Below the pieces are notes generated by a model that was not told the DNA's origin, did not search any database, and worked only from the letters and a program-made list of their open reading frames with translations. The translations under genes were made by a program, and so were the position numbers. A stretch of DNA of 64,000 nt from an uncultured Aquabacterium sp. (GTDB lineage Bacteria; Pseudomonadota; Gammaproteobacteria; Burkholderiales; Burkholderiaceae_C). Location: NCBI RefSeq assembly GCF_913773725.1, contig NZ_CAJYGK010000053.1:1-64000 (forward strand). Direction: 5' to 3'. The first letter of the stretch is position 1. Each line of letters opens with the position of its first letter. Shown here piece after piece: positions 7,391-15,499 of this stretch.

Positions 7391-7964
7391 GACAAACAGC
7401 TAAGCTGCTTACGAACGAACTGCTGCTCGCTGAAAATGTCTCACGCACACCGCCGAGCGAACGGGTGGAGTGAATCCATAACCATGGTCGCGGAGACTCA
7501 GCCTGACAGTCCGCAATCAGCCTGAAATCGCCATGGCACCTGACAGCCGTGGAGGCCTTGCTCAGGGCTGAGGCCCACAACGCTGGGCTACGTCGGTCCG
7601 ATACAGTTCGAGAAAGCTCAAGAAGCTTAGGTCGGTGTCCACAGAACCGGCAGCAGCCCAAACGCTCACATCAGCCTTGAAAGGCCCCACGAGTGGCATG
7701 CGATTGGCTGCGGGGAAGCGACAAGTTGTAGTCAGTACATGCCGCCAATAGAGCGGGCAACAGAACCAGTTCGCCGCTTTCAGATGCCGTCATTGGACGC
7801 CGTACGCATGGCGGATCGACACGCCCGTATAAATCGCGCCCAATCAATGTCAGCTTGAGATCAGCGCAGACATCCTTTGGCCAATCGCATAAAGAGCAGC
7901 AGCCAGGCTAGCACTGACATTGATTGGCAAGCCGTGGCCATCCGCTGCTAGCCGGTTGCAAATC
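7391..7964. other. 574-bp gap without a convincing gene
   Basis: Between the Xre gene and the integrase I find no open frame with family features or a good start. A short frame on the minus strand (7344-7661) has serine/alanine-rich composition typical of chance translation. The segment may be a decayed piece of the island or hold a recombination-directionality site; nothing specific can be named. Confidence 0.4.
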
Positions 7965-9182
7965 TTAAGCCCTGCTAAAAATCGGCGTGACAGTTCCTGT
8001 GTGCATCTGAGCATCCACAAAGTCTGCCCAGGCTTGCAGAATCATTCGCCTCTGGTTGGCGTACTCAGCACGGTTGTACACACCTTTGATCCCGGAGATC
8101 TTGTGCGCCAGAGCCAGCTCAATGGCATCAGAGGAGTGTCCCATCTCGTGGAGGTGAGTCGAAGCCGTTCGCCGGAAATCGTGAAGAACAAAATGCTGCA
8201 CGTCCATCGACATCGCCCGGATTGCCTGGTTCAGCGTGCTGCTGTGGATGGGACGGTCCTCGCTCCCGTGAGTGCTCGGAAACACATAGGCTGAGCCATT
8301 GGAGAGTCGCTTGAGCTCCAGGAACATCGCCTTGGCCTGATCAGACAGATACACCCTGTGTGGCTTGTCCTTCTTCATGCGATCAGCATGGATGTCCCAG
8401 ATCCCCGCATCGAAGTCGAACTCAGTCCACGGCGCTTCGGTGAGTTCCGTTTTCCGAACCATCGTGATCAGCAGCAGGTGCAATGCCAGCTTCACACCTC
8501 GCCTGGCATCAGACGCGTAAATGCTGCGCATCACATCGCCAATCTCCTTCGCGCTCAAGGCCCGAGTTCGACTTTCGGCAGAGGCAATGAACCTTGCTAC
8601 GAGCGCAGTCGCTGGGTTGGTATCCACCATCTGGCGAGCAACAGCGAAGTCGTACATGCGTCTCAGTACGTTTCGCGTTAACAGCGCCATCTGGGGAGAG
8701 CCCCGTGACTTGATGCGGTCGCACAAGTTCAGGATGTCCGCAGGCTTGACTTCCGACAGTGGCATCTGACCCATCGTCGGAATGATGTCCTTCTCGAACA
8801 CGCGACGCATCGTCTTCACGTAGCTGTCCGACTTGCCTTTGAGTTGGTCGTCAAGCCAATCCAACCCAAAAACCTTGACGGTATTTTTGTGAGCAGCTTT
8901 GACCGCCTGAACAGCTCGCTTTGGAGACTCCCCCCGAGCAACCAAAGCAGCCCACTCATCCTTCTGCTTTCTGGCATCGGCCAGGCTGATCTCCGGGTAG
9001 TTGCCAATCGTCAATGTCGGTTGGCGAACACCATGAAGCTGGTAGCGATAGCGCCAGATCTTGGTGCCGCTGGGCATCACTTCGATCAGTAGTCCACCGA
9101 TATCACTGACACGGTAGCGATCCACCCTTGGCTTCAAAGAACGAATCTTGGTGTCTGTCAGTGGAGTGGCTTGTCGTGGCAT
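7965..9182 (-). CDS. int: Tyrosine recombinase / integrase (P4 type)
   Basis: A 405-aa site-specific recombinase. The N-terminus (TPLTDTKIRSLKPR, then YRVSDIGGLLIEVMPSGTKIW) is the DUF4102 arm-binding domain typical of P4-like island integrases. The core-binding domain follows at about 100-180. The catalytic domain carries Arg in TMVRKTELTEAPW, HDFRRTASTHLHEMGH (His-x-x-Arg) and HKISGIKGVYNR with the nucleophilic Tyr. Length matches the family. It reads away from mnmE, with 174 bp between its start and the mnmE stop. It should catalyse integration and excision at the 3' end of mnmE. Confidence 0.93.
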   Translation of the reverse strand: MPRQATPLTDTKIRSLKPRVDRYRVSDIGGLLIEVMPSGTKIWRYRYQLHGVRQPTLTIGNYPEISLADARKQKDEWAALVARGESPKRAVQAVKAAHKNTVKVFGLDWLDDQLKGKSDSYVKTMRRVFEKDIIPTMGQMPLSEVKPADILNLCDRIKSRGSPQMALLTRNVLRRMYDFAVARQMVDTNPATALVARFIASAESRTRALSAKEIGDVMRSIYASDARRGVKLALHLLLITMVRKTELTEAPWTEFDFDAGIWDIHADRMKKDKPHRVYLSDQAKAMFLELKRLSNGSAYVFPSTHGSEDRPIHSSTLNQAIRAMSMDVQHFVLHDFRRTASTHLHEMGHSSDAIELALAHKISGIKGVYNRAEYANQRRMILQAWADFVDAQMHTGTVTPIFSRA

Positions 9183-9270
9183 TCAAGAACCTTTTGGTAC
9201 ACGTCACACACGCACACCTCATGCGTGTACCAAATTGTGTACCTAAGAAGTCGAGATGTCCATAGATCCC

Positions 9271-9291
9271 TTCAGACAATCAAAGACAATC
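9271..9291. repeat. Short tandem repeat AGACAATCA beside the integrase
   Basis: AGACAATCA occurs twice, 11 bp apart, in the AT-rich gap between the integrase start and mnmE. Such short repeats near an attachment site are typical of integrase arm-type or Xis binding sites, but two copies are weak evidence. Confidence 0.3.
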
Positions 9292-9356
9292 AAGTCATTG
9301 ATTTAAAAGATATTTCTATGAATTCAAGATACCATTGAACGCCATTAGACAAAAAA

Positions 9357-9374
9357 CTACTTTCCGATGCAGAA
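9357..9374 (-). other. Candidate attachment-site core in the mnmE 3' end
   Basis: Read on the minus strand, the last 18 bp of mnmE are TTCTGCATCGGAAAGTAG, encoding FCIGK and the stop. Salmonella genomic island 1 recombines at the equivalent last 18 bp of mnmE (trmE/thdF). An integrase gene immediately downstream of this segment makes it the likely att core. The partner copy would be at the far left end of the island, outside the window. Confidence 0.55.
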
Positions 9375-10823
9375 GCGCGTGAAGATCTCGCCCAGCAGGT
9401 CATCGGCGGAAAAGGCGCCGGTGATGGCGCCCAGGGCATTGTGCGCCAGGCGAAGTTCTTCCGCCAGCAGATCCAGAGCCCCATCCTGCATCGTGGCATG
9501 CGCCTGCGCTTCGGCCAGATGCGCCCGCGCGACACGCAGGGCCTGCACGTGCCGCTGCCGGGCGATGAACACGTCCTCGCCACCCGCCTGCCAGCCCGCC
9601 AGCGAAAGCAGCGTGTCGCGCAAGGCATCCAGCCCTTCGCCGGTGCGGGCCGACAGGGCCAGTGCCTGGTCCCCTTGCGCCGCATGCGCCGCCAGCCAGG
9701 CCGGCATGCGCGCCGCCGCCTCGCCCGGAGCCTCAAAGGTGTCGGCCTTGTTGAACACGTGGACCACCGGCACACCGCGAGGCAGCCGCCCGCGGATCTC
9801 GCCATCGGCGGCGGCATAGGCCGGCTCGTCCACCCGGGTCAGGTCATGCAGGAACAGCACTGCATCGGCCTGGCCGATGGCCTCCCAGCTGCGTGCCATG
9901 CCGATGCGCTCGACCTCGTCGGCCGCCTCGTGCTCGGCCCGCAACCCGGCCGTGTCGATCACGTGCAGCGGCACCCCGCGGATCTGGATGGTCTCGCTGA
10001 CCTTGTCGCGCGTGGTGCCCGCAATCGGCGTGACGATGGCCAGCTCGGCACCGGCCAGTGCATTGAGCAGCGAGCTCTTGCCCGCATTGGGCTGGCCGGC
10101 CAGCACGACCTGCATGCCTTCGCGCAGCAGCGCGCCCTGGCGGGCCTGCGCCAGCACGGCATCGAGTGCCGCCGCCAGGCCATCGAGCTTGCCGCGGGCA
10201 TCGGCCTTTTCAAGGAAGTCGATCTCTTCTTCCGGGAAGTCCAGCGTGGCCTCGACCAGCATGCGCAGGTTGACCATGCGGTCGCGCAGCGCATTGACCT
10301 CGCGCGAGAACGCGCCCCCCAGCGAGCGGCTGGCCGAGCGGGCCGCCGCCTCGGTGCTGGCGTCGATCAGGTCGGCAATCGCCTCGGCCTGGGCCAGGTC
10401 GATCTTGTCGTTCAGGAAGGCGCGCTGCGTGAACTCGCCCGGCTCGGCCGGCCGCAGCCCGGGCAGGCAGGCGCGGCCCGTAGCAGGGTCGACCTCGGCC
10501 GCGGCTTCCAGGCAGCGCGCCAGCAGCAGCTGCATCACCACCGGGCCGCCGTGGCCCTGCAGCTCCAGCACGTCCTCACCGGTGTAGCTGTGCGGGGCCG
10601 GGAAGTACAAGGCAAGTCCGTGGTCGATGGCACCGCCCCGGGCGTCGCGAAACGGCCCGTAGGTGGCCATCCGGGGCACGAGGTCGCGGCCACACAGGGC
10701 ACGGGCCAGGCCGCCCAGCCCGCGTCCCGACACCCGCACGATCCCCACCGCCCCCCGGCCCGACGCCGTGGCCACCGCCACGATCGGGGGCTGCCCCTGC
10801 GTGTTCACCATCGTCTTGTTCAT
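9357..10823 (-). CDS. mnmE: tRNA-modification GTPase MnmE
   Basis: An approximately 488-aa protein that with MnmG installs the cmnm5 group on wobble U34 of tRNAs. The N-terminal tetrahydrofolate-binding domain begins [20 protein letters not shown]. The G domain has [16 protein letters not shown] (P-loop), TTRDKV (G2), DTAG (G3) and NKAD (G4). The C-terminus is the conserved FCIGK with its catalytic Cys. The start is taken at 10823 (GAGG directly upstream); ATG 10811 is an equally possible start, giving 484 aa. The gene is intact despite the island abutting its 3' end. It is divergent from the hydroxylase at 10951. Confidence 0.96.
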   Translation of the reverse strand: MNKTMVNTQGQPPIVAVATASGRGAVGIVRVSGRGLGGLARALCGRDLVPRMATYGPFRDARGGAIDHGLALYFPAPHSYTGEDVLELQGHGGPVVMQLLLARCLEAAAEVDPATGRACLPGLRPAEPGEFTQRAFLNDKIDLAQAEAIADLIDASTEAAARSASRSLGGAFSREVNALRDRMVNLRMLVEATLDFPEEEIDFLEKADARGKLDGLAAALDAVLAQARQGALLREGMQVVLAGQPNAGKSSLLNALAGAELAIVTPIAGTTRDKVSETIQIRGVPLHVIDTAGLRAEHEAADEVERIGMARSWEAIGQADAVLFLHDLTRVDEPAYAAADGEIRGRLPRGVPVVHVFNKADTFEAPGEAAARMPAWLAAHAAQGDQALALSARTGEGLDALRDTLLSLAGWQAGGEDVFIARQRHVQALRVARAHLAEAQAHATMQDGALDLLAEELRLAHNALGAITGAFSADDLLGEIFTRFCIGK

Positions 10824-10950
10824 CCTCGTTGTCGCCTCACCATCCGCCATTGTCACCGCCCGGCCCCCCGAACCGAGGGCTGCGCCGCGCAAACCCGGAT
10901 GACGGGTCCAGGCCGGCCCTCCTACCCTGAGGGTGAATGGAGATCGTTGC

Positions 10951-11913
10951 ATGGTCCGTCAATTTCTCAGCTGGCTCTTTCTGTTCGGTTCGGTGGCGCT
11001 CGGTATCGCCACGGTGCTGCACTTCGACTTCGACCCCACCCCGATCGCAACCCATTTCCTCTTCCCGTACTACGCCGTCTGCACGGCCCTGCAGTACGTG
11101 TGGCCCGAAACCCCGAACCGCTTCGAACGCGGTGAGGTGCTGACCGACGTGCTGCACAACCTGATGCTGATCGCGGTCACCGGCTTCCAGAACTTCGTGA
11201 TCCATGCACTCGTGCCGCTCACGGGCACCGGCCTGCTCTTTCAGCAAGGCGTGCTGCCCGACGCCTGGGCCGCCCACCACCTGCCGTTGTGGGCACAGGT
11301 GCTGGTGGCCTGGCTGGTGTTCGACTTCATGTTCTACGTCACCCACCGCATCGGCCATGAGGTCGACTTCTTCTGGCGTCTGCACAGCGTGCACCATTGC
11401 GCCCACCGCCTGAGCGTGCTCAACGCGAGCCGCGCCCACCCGCTCGACCTGATCTGGCGACGCATCGTGCCCGTCTTCGTCACCTTCCAGACCGGGGTGA
11501 GCCAGGAGGCCTTCATCCTGAGCGGCGTGATCGGCAGCGTGCTGGCCACGATCACGCACATGAACGTGCGCTTCCGCTTCGGCTGGCTCAACTACCTGAT
11601 CGGCACCAACGAAATCCACCGTTGGCACCATTCCAACCGCATCGACGAGGCCAAGAACTACAGCATCGTGATGCTGTGGGACCACCTCTTCGGCACCTTC
11701 GTCTACCCCCGCGACCGACGCGCGCCAGACCAACTGGGGTTGTTCGACGAGCGGCACTACCCGCTGCACAGCTTTGCCGGGCAACAGACGGTACCGCTGG
11801 CCTGGGGGCGGATCAAGGCTCGCCGGGCTCAAGAAGATGCGGCTGCGGGCCTTGCATCGGCTGCCTCGGTGTCGCACCACGACGGCACAGGCCGGCCGGC
11901 CACCGCGCCCTGA
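10951..11913 (+). CDS. Sterol desaturase / fatty acid hydroxylase family membrane protein
   Basis: A 320-aa integral membrane di-iron protein. The eight-His signature is present as HRIGH, HSVHH and HRWHH, with NASRAHPLD between. Several hydrophobic segments precede and surround it ([27 protein letters not shown]). Family members hydroxylate or desaturate lipids, sterols or carotenoids; the substrate here is unknown. The start is ATG 10951 with GGAGA eight bases upstream; the GTG at 10933 is less likely. The C-terminal ~30 residues are low-complexity. Solitary, divergent from mnmE. Confidence 0.85.
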   Translation: MVRQFLSWLFLFGSVALGIATVLHFDFDPTPIATHFLFPYYAVCTALQYVWPETPNRFERGEVLTDVLHNLMLIAVTGFQNFVIHALVPLTGTGLLFQQGVLPDAWAAHHLPLWAQVLVAWLVFDFMFYVTHRIGHEVDFFWRLHSVHHCAHRLSVLNASRAHPLDLIWRRIVPVFVTFQTGVSQEAFILSGVIGSVLATITHMNVRFRFGWLNYLIGTNEIHRWHHSNRIDEAKNYSIVMLWDHLFGTFVYPRDRRAPDQLGLFDERHYPLHSFAGQQTVPLAWGRIKARRAQEDAAAGLASAASVSHHDGTGRPATAP

Positions 11914-12034
11914 ACTGGCGCGGCGCCGCCACGTTGCGGTGCAGGTCGTGTCATCGGGGCGTCATTAAGGGTTTACACCATGGCATCATTGTTGCAATGC
12001 ACCAATTGCACTTGGTCTCACGGAGGAAACCACC

Positions 12035-12163
12035 ATGCTCGAACTGATCCAGGACTTTCTGCTGTTTCGCGGTCCTGACAACCAGGATCCCTCGTTCTGG
12101 GCCCTTGGCCTGGCTGGCGTGGCCGCTGCCATGCTGATGAGCCGCCGACACAAGCGCGACTGA
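12035..12163 (+). CDS. 42-aa single-pass membrane peptide
   Basis: A short gene with a very good ribosome site (GGAGGA, 8 bases before ATG). The peptide begins MLELIQDFLLFRGPDNQDPS, continues with a hydrophobic stretch FWALGLAGVAAAMLM and ends SRRHKRD. The basic tail after the helix predicts an N-out, C-in single-pass inner-membrane peptide. A strong terminator follows at 12209. Codon use matches the neighbours. I recognise no named family; it is likely real because of the RBS, membrane topology and terminator. Confidence 0.6.
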   Translation: MLELIQDFLLFRGPDNQDPSFWALGLAGVAAAMLMSRRHKRD

Positions 12164-12208
12164 ACGCCCTGCTCTCGCCCGCGCCGGCCTTTGCGGCCGA
12201 GCATGAAA

Positions 12209-12241
12209 AAAGCCGCCTGGCATCACTGCGCAGGCGGCTTT
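12209..12241. terminator. Bidirectional rho-independent terminator
   Basis: AAAGCCGCCTG (12209-12219) and CAGGCGGCTTT (12231-12241) are perfect complements around an 11-nt loop, with an A-run before and T-run after. It lies between the 42-aa peptide gene and the convergent yidC, so it can end both transcripts. Confidence 0.85.
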
Positions 12242-12260
12242 GTCATTCAGGCGGGGGTGT

Positions 12261-13949
12261 TCAGTTCTGCACACCCAGTTGCTTGTTGATCATCCACTGC
12301 TGGCCGATCGACAGGATGTTGTTGGTCAGCCAGTACAGCACCAGACCGGCCGGGAAGAAGAAGAACATCACGCTGAACAGCAGCGGCATGATCCACATCA
12401 TCTTGGCCTGGACGGGGTCCGGCGGCGTCGGGTTCAGCCAGGTCTGCAGCAGGGTCGAGGCCGTCATCAGCGCCGGCAGCACGAAGAACGGGTCCTTGAC
12501 CGACAGGTCGGTGATCCAGCCGATCCACGGGGCATTGCGGATCTCGACCGACGACGACAGCACCGAGTACAGCGCGATGAACACCGGGATCTGGATCAGG
12601 ATGGGCAGGCAGCCGCCGATCGGGTTGACCTTTTCCTCGCGGTAGATCTTCAGCATCTCCTGCTGCATCTGCTGCGGGTTGTCCTTGAGGTTTTCGCGCA
12701 GCTGCTGGATGCGGGGGTTCAGGGCCTTCATCTTGGCCATCGAGCGGTAGGCGCTCGCGTTCAGCCAGTAGAAAGCGGCCTTCAGCAGCACCACCAGTGC
12801 CACGATCGCCCAGCCCCAGTTGCCCAGGATGCCGTGCAGCTTGTCGAGCAGCCAGAACAGCGGCGCCGCCATGATGTGCGTCCAACCGTAGTCCTTGGTG
12901 TACTCCAGGCCTTCGGCCAGGGCCTTGAGCTTGTTTTCTTCCTGAGGACCGACAAACAGCGTCGATTCGAAGGCCTTGGTCTGGCCCGCCGCCACGTCAC
13001 CCAGATTGAACAGCATGCCCGTGGCATACAGGTTGGTGCCGATCTTCTTGCCAAAGAACTCGCGCTCGATCGGCTCGTTCTGCAGCCAGGCCGACGCGAA
13101 ATGGTGCTGCACCATGGCCACCCAGCCACTCTTGTCCGCCTTCTCGAAGGTCGCCTTGTCCTTGTCGAGGTCGTCGAACGACAGCTTCTGGTACTTGCCC
13201 TTCTCGTTGTAGACGGCCATGCCGGTGTAGGCGACCGGTCCGCCCAGGAATGCCGGGCCGGTTGCTGCTGCGGGATCACTGCGGTCGCGCGTCAGCTGCA
13301 GGTAGACCTGGGGCCGCACCGTGGCGCCCGAGCCGTTCACCACTTCCTGCTTCACGCCGATGGCGTAGTCGCCCCGCTTGAACGTGTAGGTCTTGACCAG
13401 CTTGACGCCATTGACCGGCTGCGACTCGAGCTTGAGCGTCAGCGCATCGGCGCCGTTCGCCAGCGTGCGTTCGCCGGGCAGCACCGTGTAAGGCGTGGTG
13501 TGGTTGGGCAGCGTCTCGCCAGCGCGCTGACCGATCAGACCGGACTCGGCCACATAGGTGTGGGTGGCCGTCTTGTCGAGCACGACCATGTTGCGGCCGG
13601 TTTCGTGCTGGTCCTGGTGCTTGAGCAACTCGACCTTGACCAGGCTGCCGCCATCGCTGTCGACCGTGGCTTTGACCACGTCGGTGGTGATGGTCACCAG
13701 TTCACGCGGCACGGCCGGCGCGGAGGCCGCACCCGACGCTGCGGTGGCCACCTGGGCTGCACCGCCCGGCAGGCTGGCCCCCGGTGCAGGCACCGCACCC
13801 TGGGCGGCCGCCGAGGCCGGTGCCGTCGCCACCGCAGGGGCAGGCGCGAACAAGGAGGGCTGGCCGGTGTGCCGCAGCCAGCCATCCCACAACATCAGCA
13901 GTGAGACGGCAAACACCGACCACAGCAGGGTGCGACGCAGATCATTCAT
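12261..13949 (-). CDS. yidC: Membrane protein insertase YidC
   Basis: A 562-aa inner-membrane insertase working with or without SecYEG. It has an N-terminal anchor (RTLLWSVFAVSLLMLWDGWL), a proline/alanine-rich linker, a large periplasmic beta-sandwich (about 65-345), then the five-helix 60KD_IMP core: WAIVALVVLLKAAFYWL, the cytoplasmic coiled loop KALNPRIQQLRENL, IGGCLPILIQIPVFIALY, and the last helices ending near KQLGVQN. The length is typical of beta-proteobacteria. The ATG at 13949 overlaps the yidD stop (ATGA), so the genes are coupled in the order rnpA-yidD-yidC. Confidence 0.96.
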   Translation of the reverse strand: MNDLRRTLLWSVFAVSLLMLWDGWLRHTGQPSLFAPAPAVATAPASAAAQGAVPAPGASLPGGAAQVATAASGAASAPAVPRELVTITTDVVKATVDSDGGSLVKVELLKHQDQHETGRNMVVLDKTATHTYVAESGLIGQRAGETLPNHTTPYTVLPGERTLANGADALTLKLESQPVNGVKLVKTYTFKRGDYAIGVKQEVVNGSGATVRPQVYLQLTRDRSDPAAATGPAFLGGPVAYTGMAVYNEKGKYQKLSFDDLDKDKATFEKADKSGWVAMVQHHFASAWLQNEPIEREFFGKKIGTNLYATGMLFNLGDVAAGQTKAFESTLFVGPQEENKLKALAEGLEYTKDYGWTHIMAAPLFWLLDKLHGILGNWGWAIVALVVLLKAAFYWLNASAYRSMAKMKALNPRIQQLRENLKDNPQQMQQEMLKIYREEKVNPIGGCLPILIQIPVFIALYSVLSSSVEIRNAPWIGWITDLSVKDPFFVLPALMTASTLLQTWLNPTPPDPVQAKMMWIMPLLFSVMFFFFPAGLVLYWLTNNILSIGQQWMINKQLGVQN

Positions 13950-14281
13950 GAGCGAGGTGAATCCGACGAAGGGTTGCAATGACGGGAAAACAGACCTGGT
14001 ACCCCTTCGGGCACCGGGTCGTGGCCACCGGCACAGGCCGGATGGCAACGCAGCAGACGGCGGGCAGCCAGGTAGCTGCCCGCCGCGGGTCCATGGCGTT
14101 CGAGAGCCTGCAGCGCGTACTGCGAACAGGTCGGTGTGAACCGGCAGGCCGATCCCAGCCACGGACTGAGGAAGAAGCGGTAGGCACGCACCACACCCAT
14201 GAGCACGGCGTTGACAGACCGGCCCGCCACGGCACACACGCGCCGAAGCCAGAGCCCGGGATGCGCACCGCCGGCCATCAT
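13946..14281 (-). CDS. yidD: Membrane protein insertion efficiency factor YidD
   Basis: A 111-aa member of the YidD family. It has an amphipathic N-terminal helix (VNAVLMGVVRAYRFFLSPWL), the signature CRFTPTCSQYALQALERHG, and LAARRLLRCHPACAGGHDPVP. It assists YidC-dependent insertion from the cytoplasmic face of the membrane. The ATG at 14281 overlaps the rnpA stop and its own stop overlaps the yidC start, giving a tight three-gene overlap. Confidence 0.93.
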   Translation of the reverse strand: MMAGGAHPGLWLRRVCAVAGRSVNAVLMGVVRAYRFFLSPWLGSACRFTPTCSQYALQALERHGPAAGSYLAARRLLRCHPACAGGHDPVPEGVPGLFSRHCNPSSDSPRS

Positions 14282-14829
14282 GCCGCAGCTCCGCGATCGC
14301 CAGAAGAGGCCATCACGGAAGACGATGAGGAAACGCGCCGGGGCCGCAGCACCTGGCGCCACAGTTCGTCCAGCTCGGTACGCACGGCGGCGCTGAGCGC
14401 CTCCGAGGCCGCGCTGGGAAACTGCTGGCGGTCGAACGGCGTCTTGAGCCGCAGCACCCAGCCGTCGACGCCTTCGGCATAAGCCGGACAGGCACACACT
14501 GCCTCCGCATGGCGGCGCAAGGCTTCACGGGCCTGATGACGAATCAATGAACGGGTGACGGAGCGGCGGGCCTGCTTCTTCGGCAGGACCAGCCCGAAGC
14601 GCCAGGCCGGCACCGCGGCGCCAGACCCGGCGTCTGCGACCGACGCACAGACGAGGTCTTCCACAGGCACAGTACCGGGGGCACTGCCTTCTGTTGACAA
14701 CCCGGGCTGTGGCGGGGTCTGCACGGCCATGACAGGCAGCACGTGCAGCACGAAGTGCGACGTGCGAGAGACCGGGCGGGAGCCCAAAGCCCTCTGGAAG
14801 TCAGTGGCTTTCAGGCTGGGTGCGCGCAC
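14278..14829 (-). CDS. rnpA: Ribonuclease P protein component
   Basis: The protein subunit of RNase P, which cleaves tRNA 5' leaders. The start is GTG 14829, giving 183 aa, longer than the usual 110-150. The N-terminal LKATDFQRAL and HFVLHVL strands, WRFGLVLPKKQARRSVTRSL with the basic RNR-type helix RHQAREALRR, and the C-terminal helix mark the family. The extra length comes from an insertion of about 35 residues after the second strand (around 37-70, Pro/Gly/Ala/Ser-rich) and an extended Arg/Ser-rich tail. Confidence 0.92.
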   Translation of the reverse strand: MRAPSLKATDFQRALGSRPVSRTSHFVLHVLPVMAVQTPPQPGLSTEGSAPGTVPVEDLVCASVADAGSGAAVPAWRFGLVLPKKQARRSVTRSLIRHQAREALRRHAEAVCACPAYAEGVDGWVLRLKTPFDRQQFPSAASEALSAAVRTELDELWRQVLRPRRVSSSSSVMASSGDRGAAA

Positions 14830-14858
14830 GGTATGGAGGAGGGTGAAGTCGCAACAAA

Positions 14859-14875
14859 GCCGGGCAGTGCCCGGC
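14859..14875 (-). terminator. Hairpin between rpmH and rnpA
   Basis: GCCGGGCA and TGCCCGGC form a perfect inverted repeat around one base. On the minus strand it is followed by TTTGTTG, so it could act as a partial terminator or attenuator that lowers rnpA expression relative to rpmH, as in many rpmH-rnpA operons. Confidence 0.5.
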
Positions 14876-14970
14876 CTCGTTCACGCCGCAGGGCTTGCGC
14901 CACCAGCGCAGGCCTCACGGCAGGCGGACCGGGCCACAGGCCGGCGCCGCTCGCTTGATCGCGTGGGCGA

Positions 14971-15105
14971 TCAGAGACCCAGGCGCTTGCGGCCCTTGGC
15001 GCGACGGGCGTTGATGACCTTGCGGCCGCCCTTGGTCTTCATGCGCACCAGGAAGCCGTGGGTACGGGCGCGGCGGGTCTTGGAAGGCTGGTAGGTACGT
15101 TTCAT
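14971..15105 (-). CDS. rpmH: 50S ribosomal protein L34
   Basis: A 44-aa ribosomal protein that begins [19 protein letters not shown] and ends [12 protein letters not shown], the universal L34 sequence. It heads the rpmH-rnpA-yidD-yidC cluster reading away from dnaA, the arrangement found at most bacterial origins. Confidence 0.98.
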   Translation of the reverse strand: MKRTYQPSKTRRARTHGFLVRMKTKGGRKVINARRAKGRKRLGL

Positions 15106-15499
15106 GGTGGTCCTTCATCAGGCCTGAAAGCCCACACCGGCTGCTCCGGGCCATGTGCCCGGAAAAGCGAATGCAGGGCGCTGCGGCCCAGGTTTCTGTT
15201 GTTGACTGGATCCCCGCACGATGCAATTGCCGCGCGGTTGACGACCAGGGGCAAGCCGCCTGGCCGGAGGAACCCGCGATTACAGCAGCTTTCGGCCCCC
15301 AGGTCAACCGCCTTGGCCCGGGTCCGGGTCAACCCGTCCTCCGATGGCCTCGCGATTGCATGCGTCGTCCCTTGTGCCCCGGACTGTTTGCCGGCCGTCA
15401 AGCCCCTCTTTCGAACCACATGAAAAACTGTGGATAACCTGTCCGCAACCGGCTTCGGCGCGCTTAGAATTCGCTCCCCCTGAAGGACTTGTCCACAAC
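15106..15499. other. rpmH-dnaA intergenic region with DnaA boxes
   Basis: This 394-bp divergent region contains the rpmH and dnaA promoters. TGTGGATAA at 15429-15437 is a perfect DnaA box (TTATCCACA on the other strand). TTGTCCACA at 15489-15497 lies three bases before the dnaA ATG, a position suited to autorepression. TAGAAT at 15465-15470 is a good -10 element for dnaA. No gene is seen in the rest. Confidence 0.7.

Larger units (their letters stand above)
1..9374. mobile_element. Right end of an integrated genomic island at the 3' end of mnmE
   Basis: Everything from the window start to the end of mnmE looks like one integrated element. A 405-aa tyrosine integrase is its last gene, 174 bp from the mnmE stop codon. 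The DNA is visibly more A+T-rich than the core to the right, and no gene in it is a housekeeping gene. Cargo consists of regulators, a protease/inhibitor pair and nucleotide enzymes. The left end lies outside the window, so the element is at least 9.3 kb. No transposase, conjugation or phage structural gene is visible in this portion, so whether it is an integrative mobilizable element, a satellite or a degraded prophage cannot be told. Confidence 0.75.

Noticed and set aside
7344-7661. 105-aa minus-strand frame after the island Xre gene
   Set aside because: Ser/Arg/Ala-rich, no RBS and no family features; it partly overlaps the Xre 3' end.
1-9374. Island considered as a prophage
   Set aside because: Integrase, Xre and DUF4031 genes occur in phages, but no structural, lysis or replication gene is visible in this part.
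9441-11135. 564-aa plus-strand frame across mnmE and the hydroxylase gene
   Set aside because: It crosses two well-supported genes and has no family motif; composition is typical of an antisense frame.
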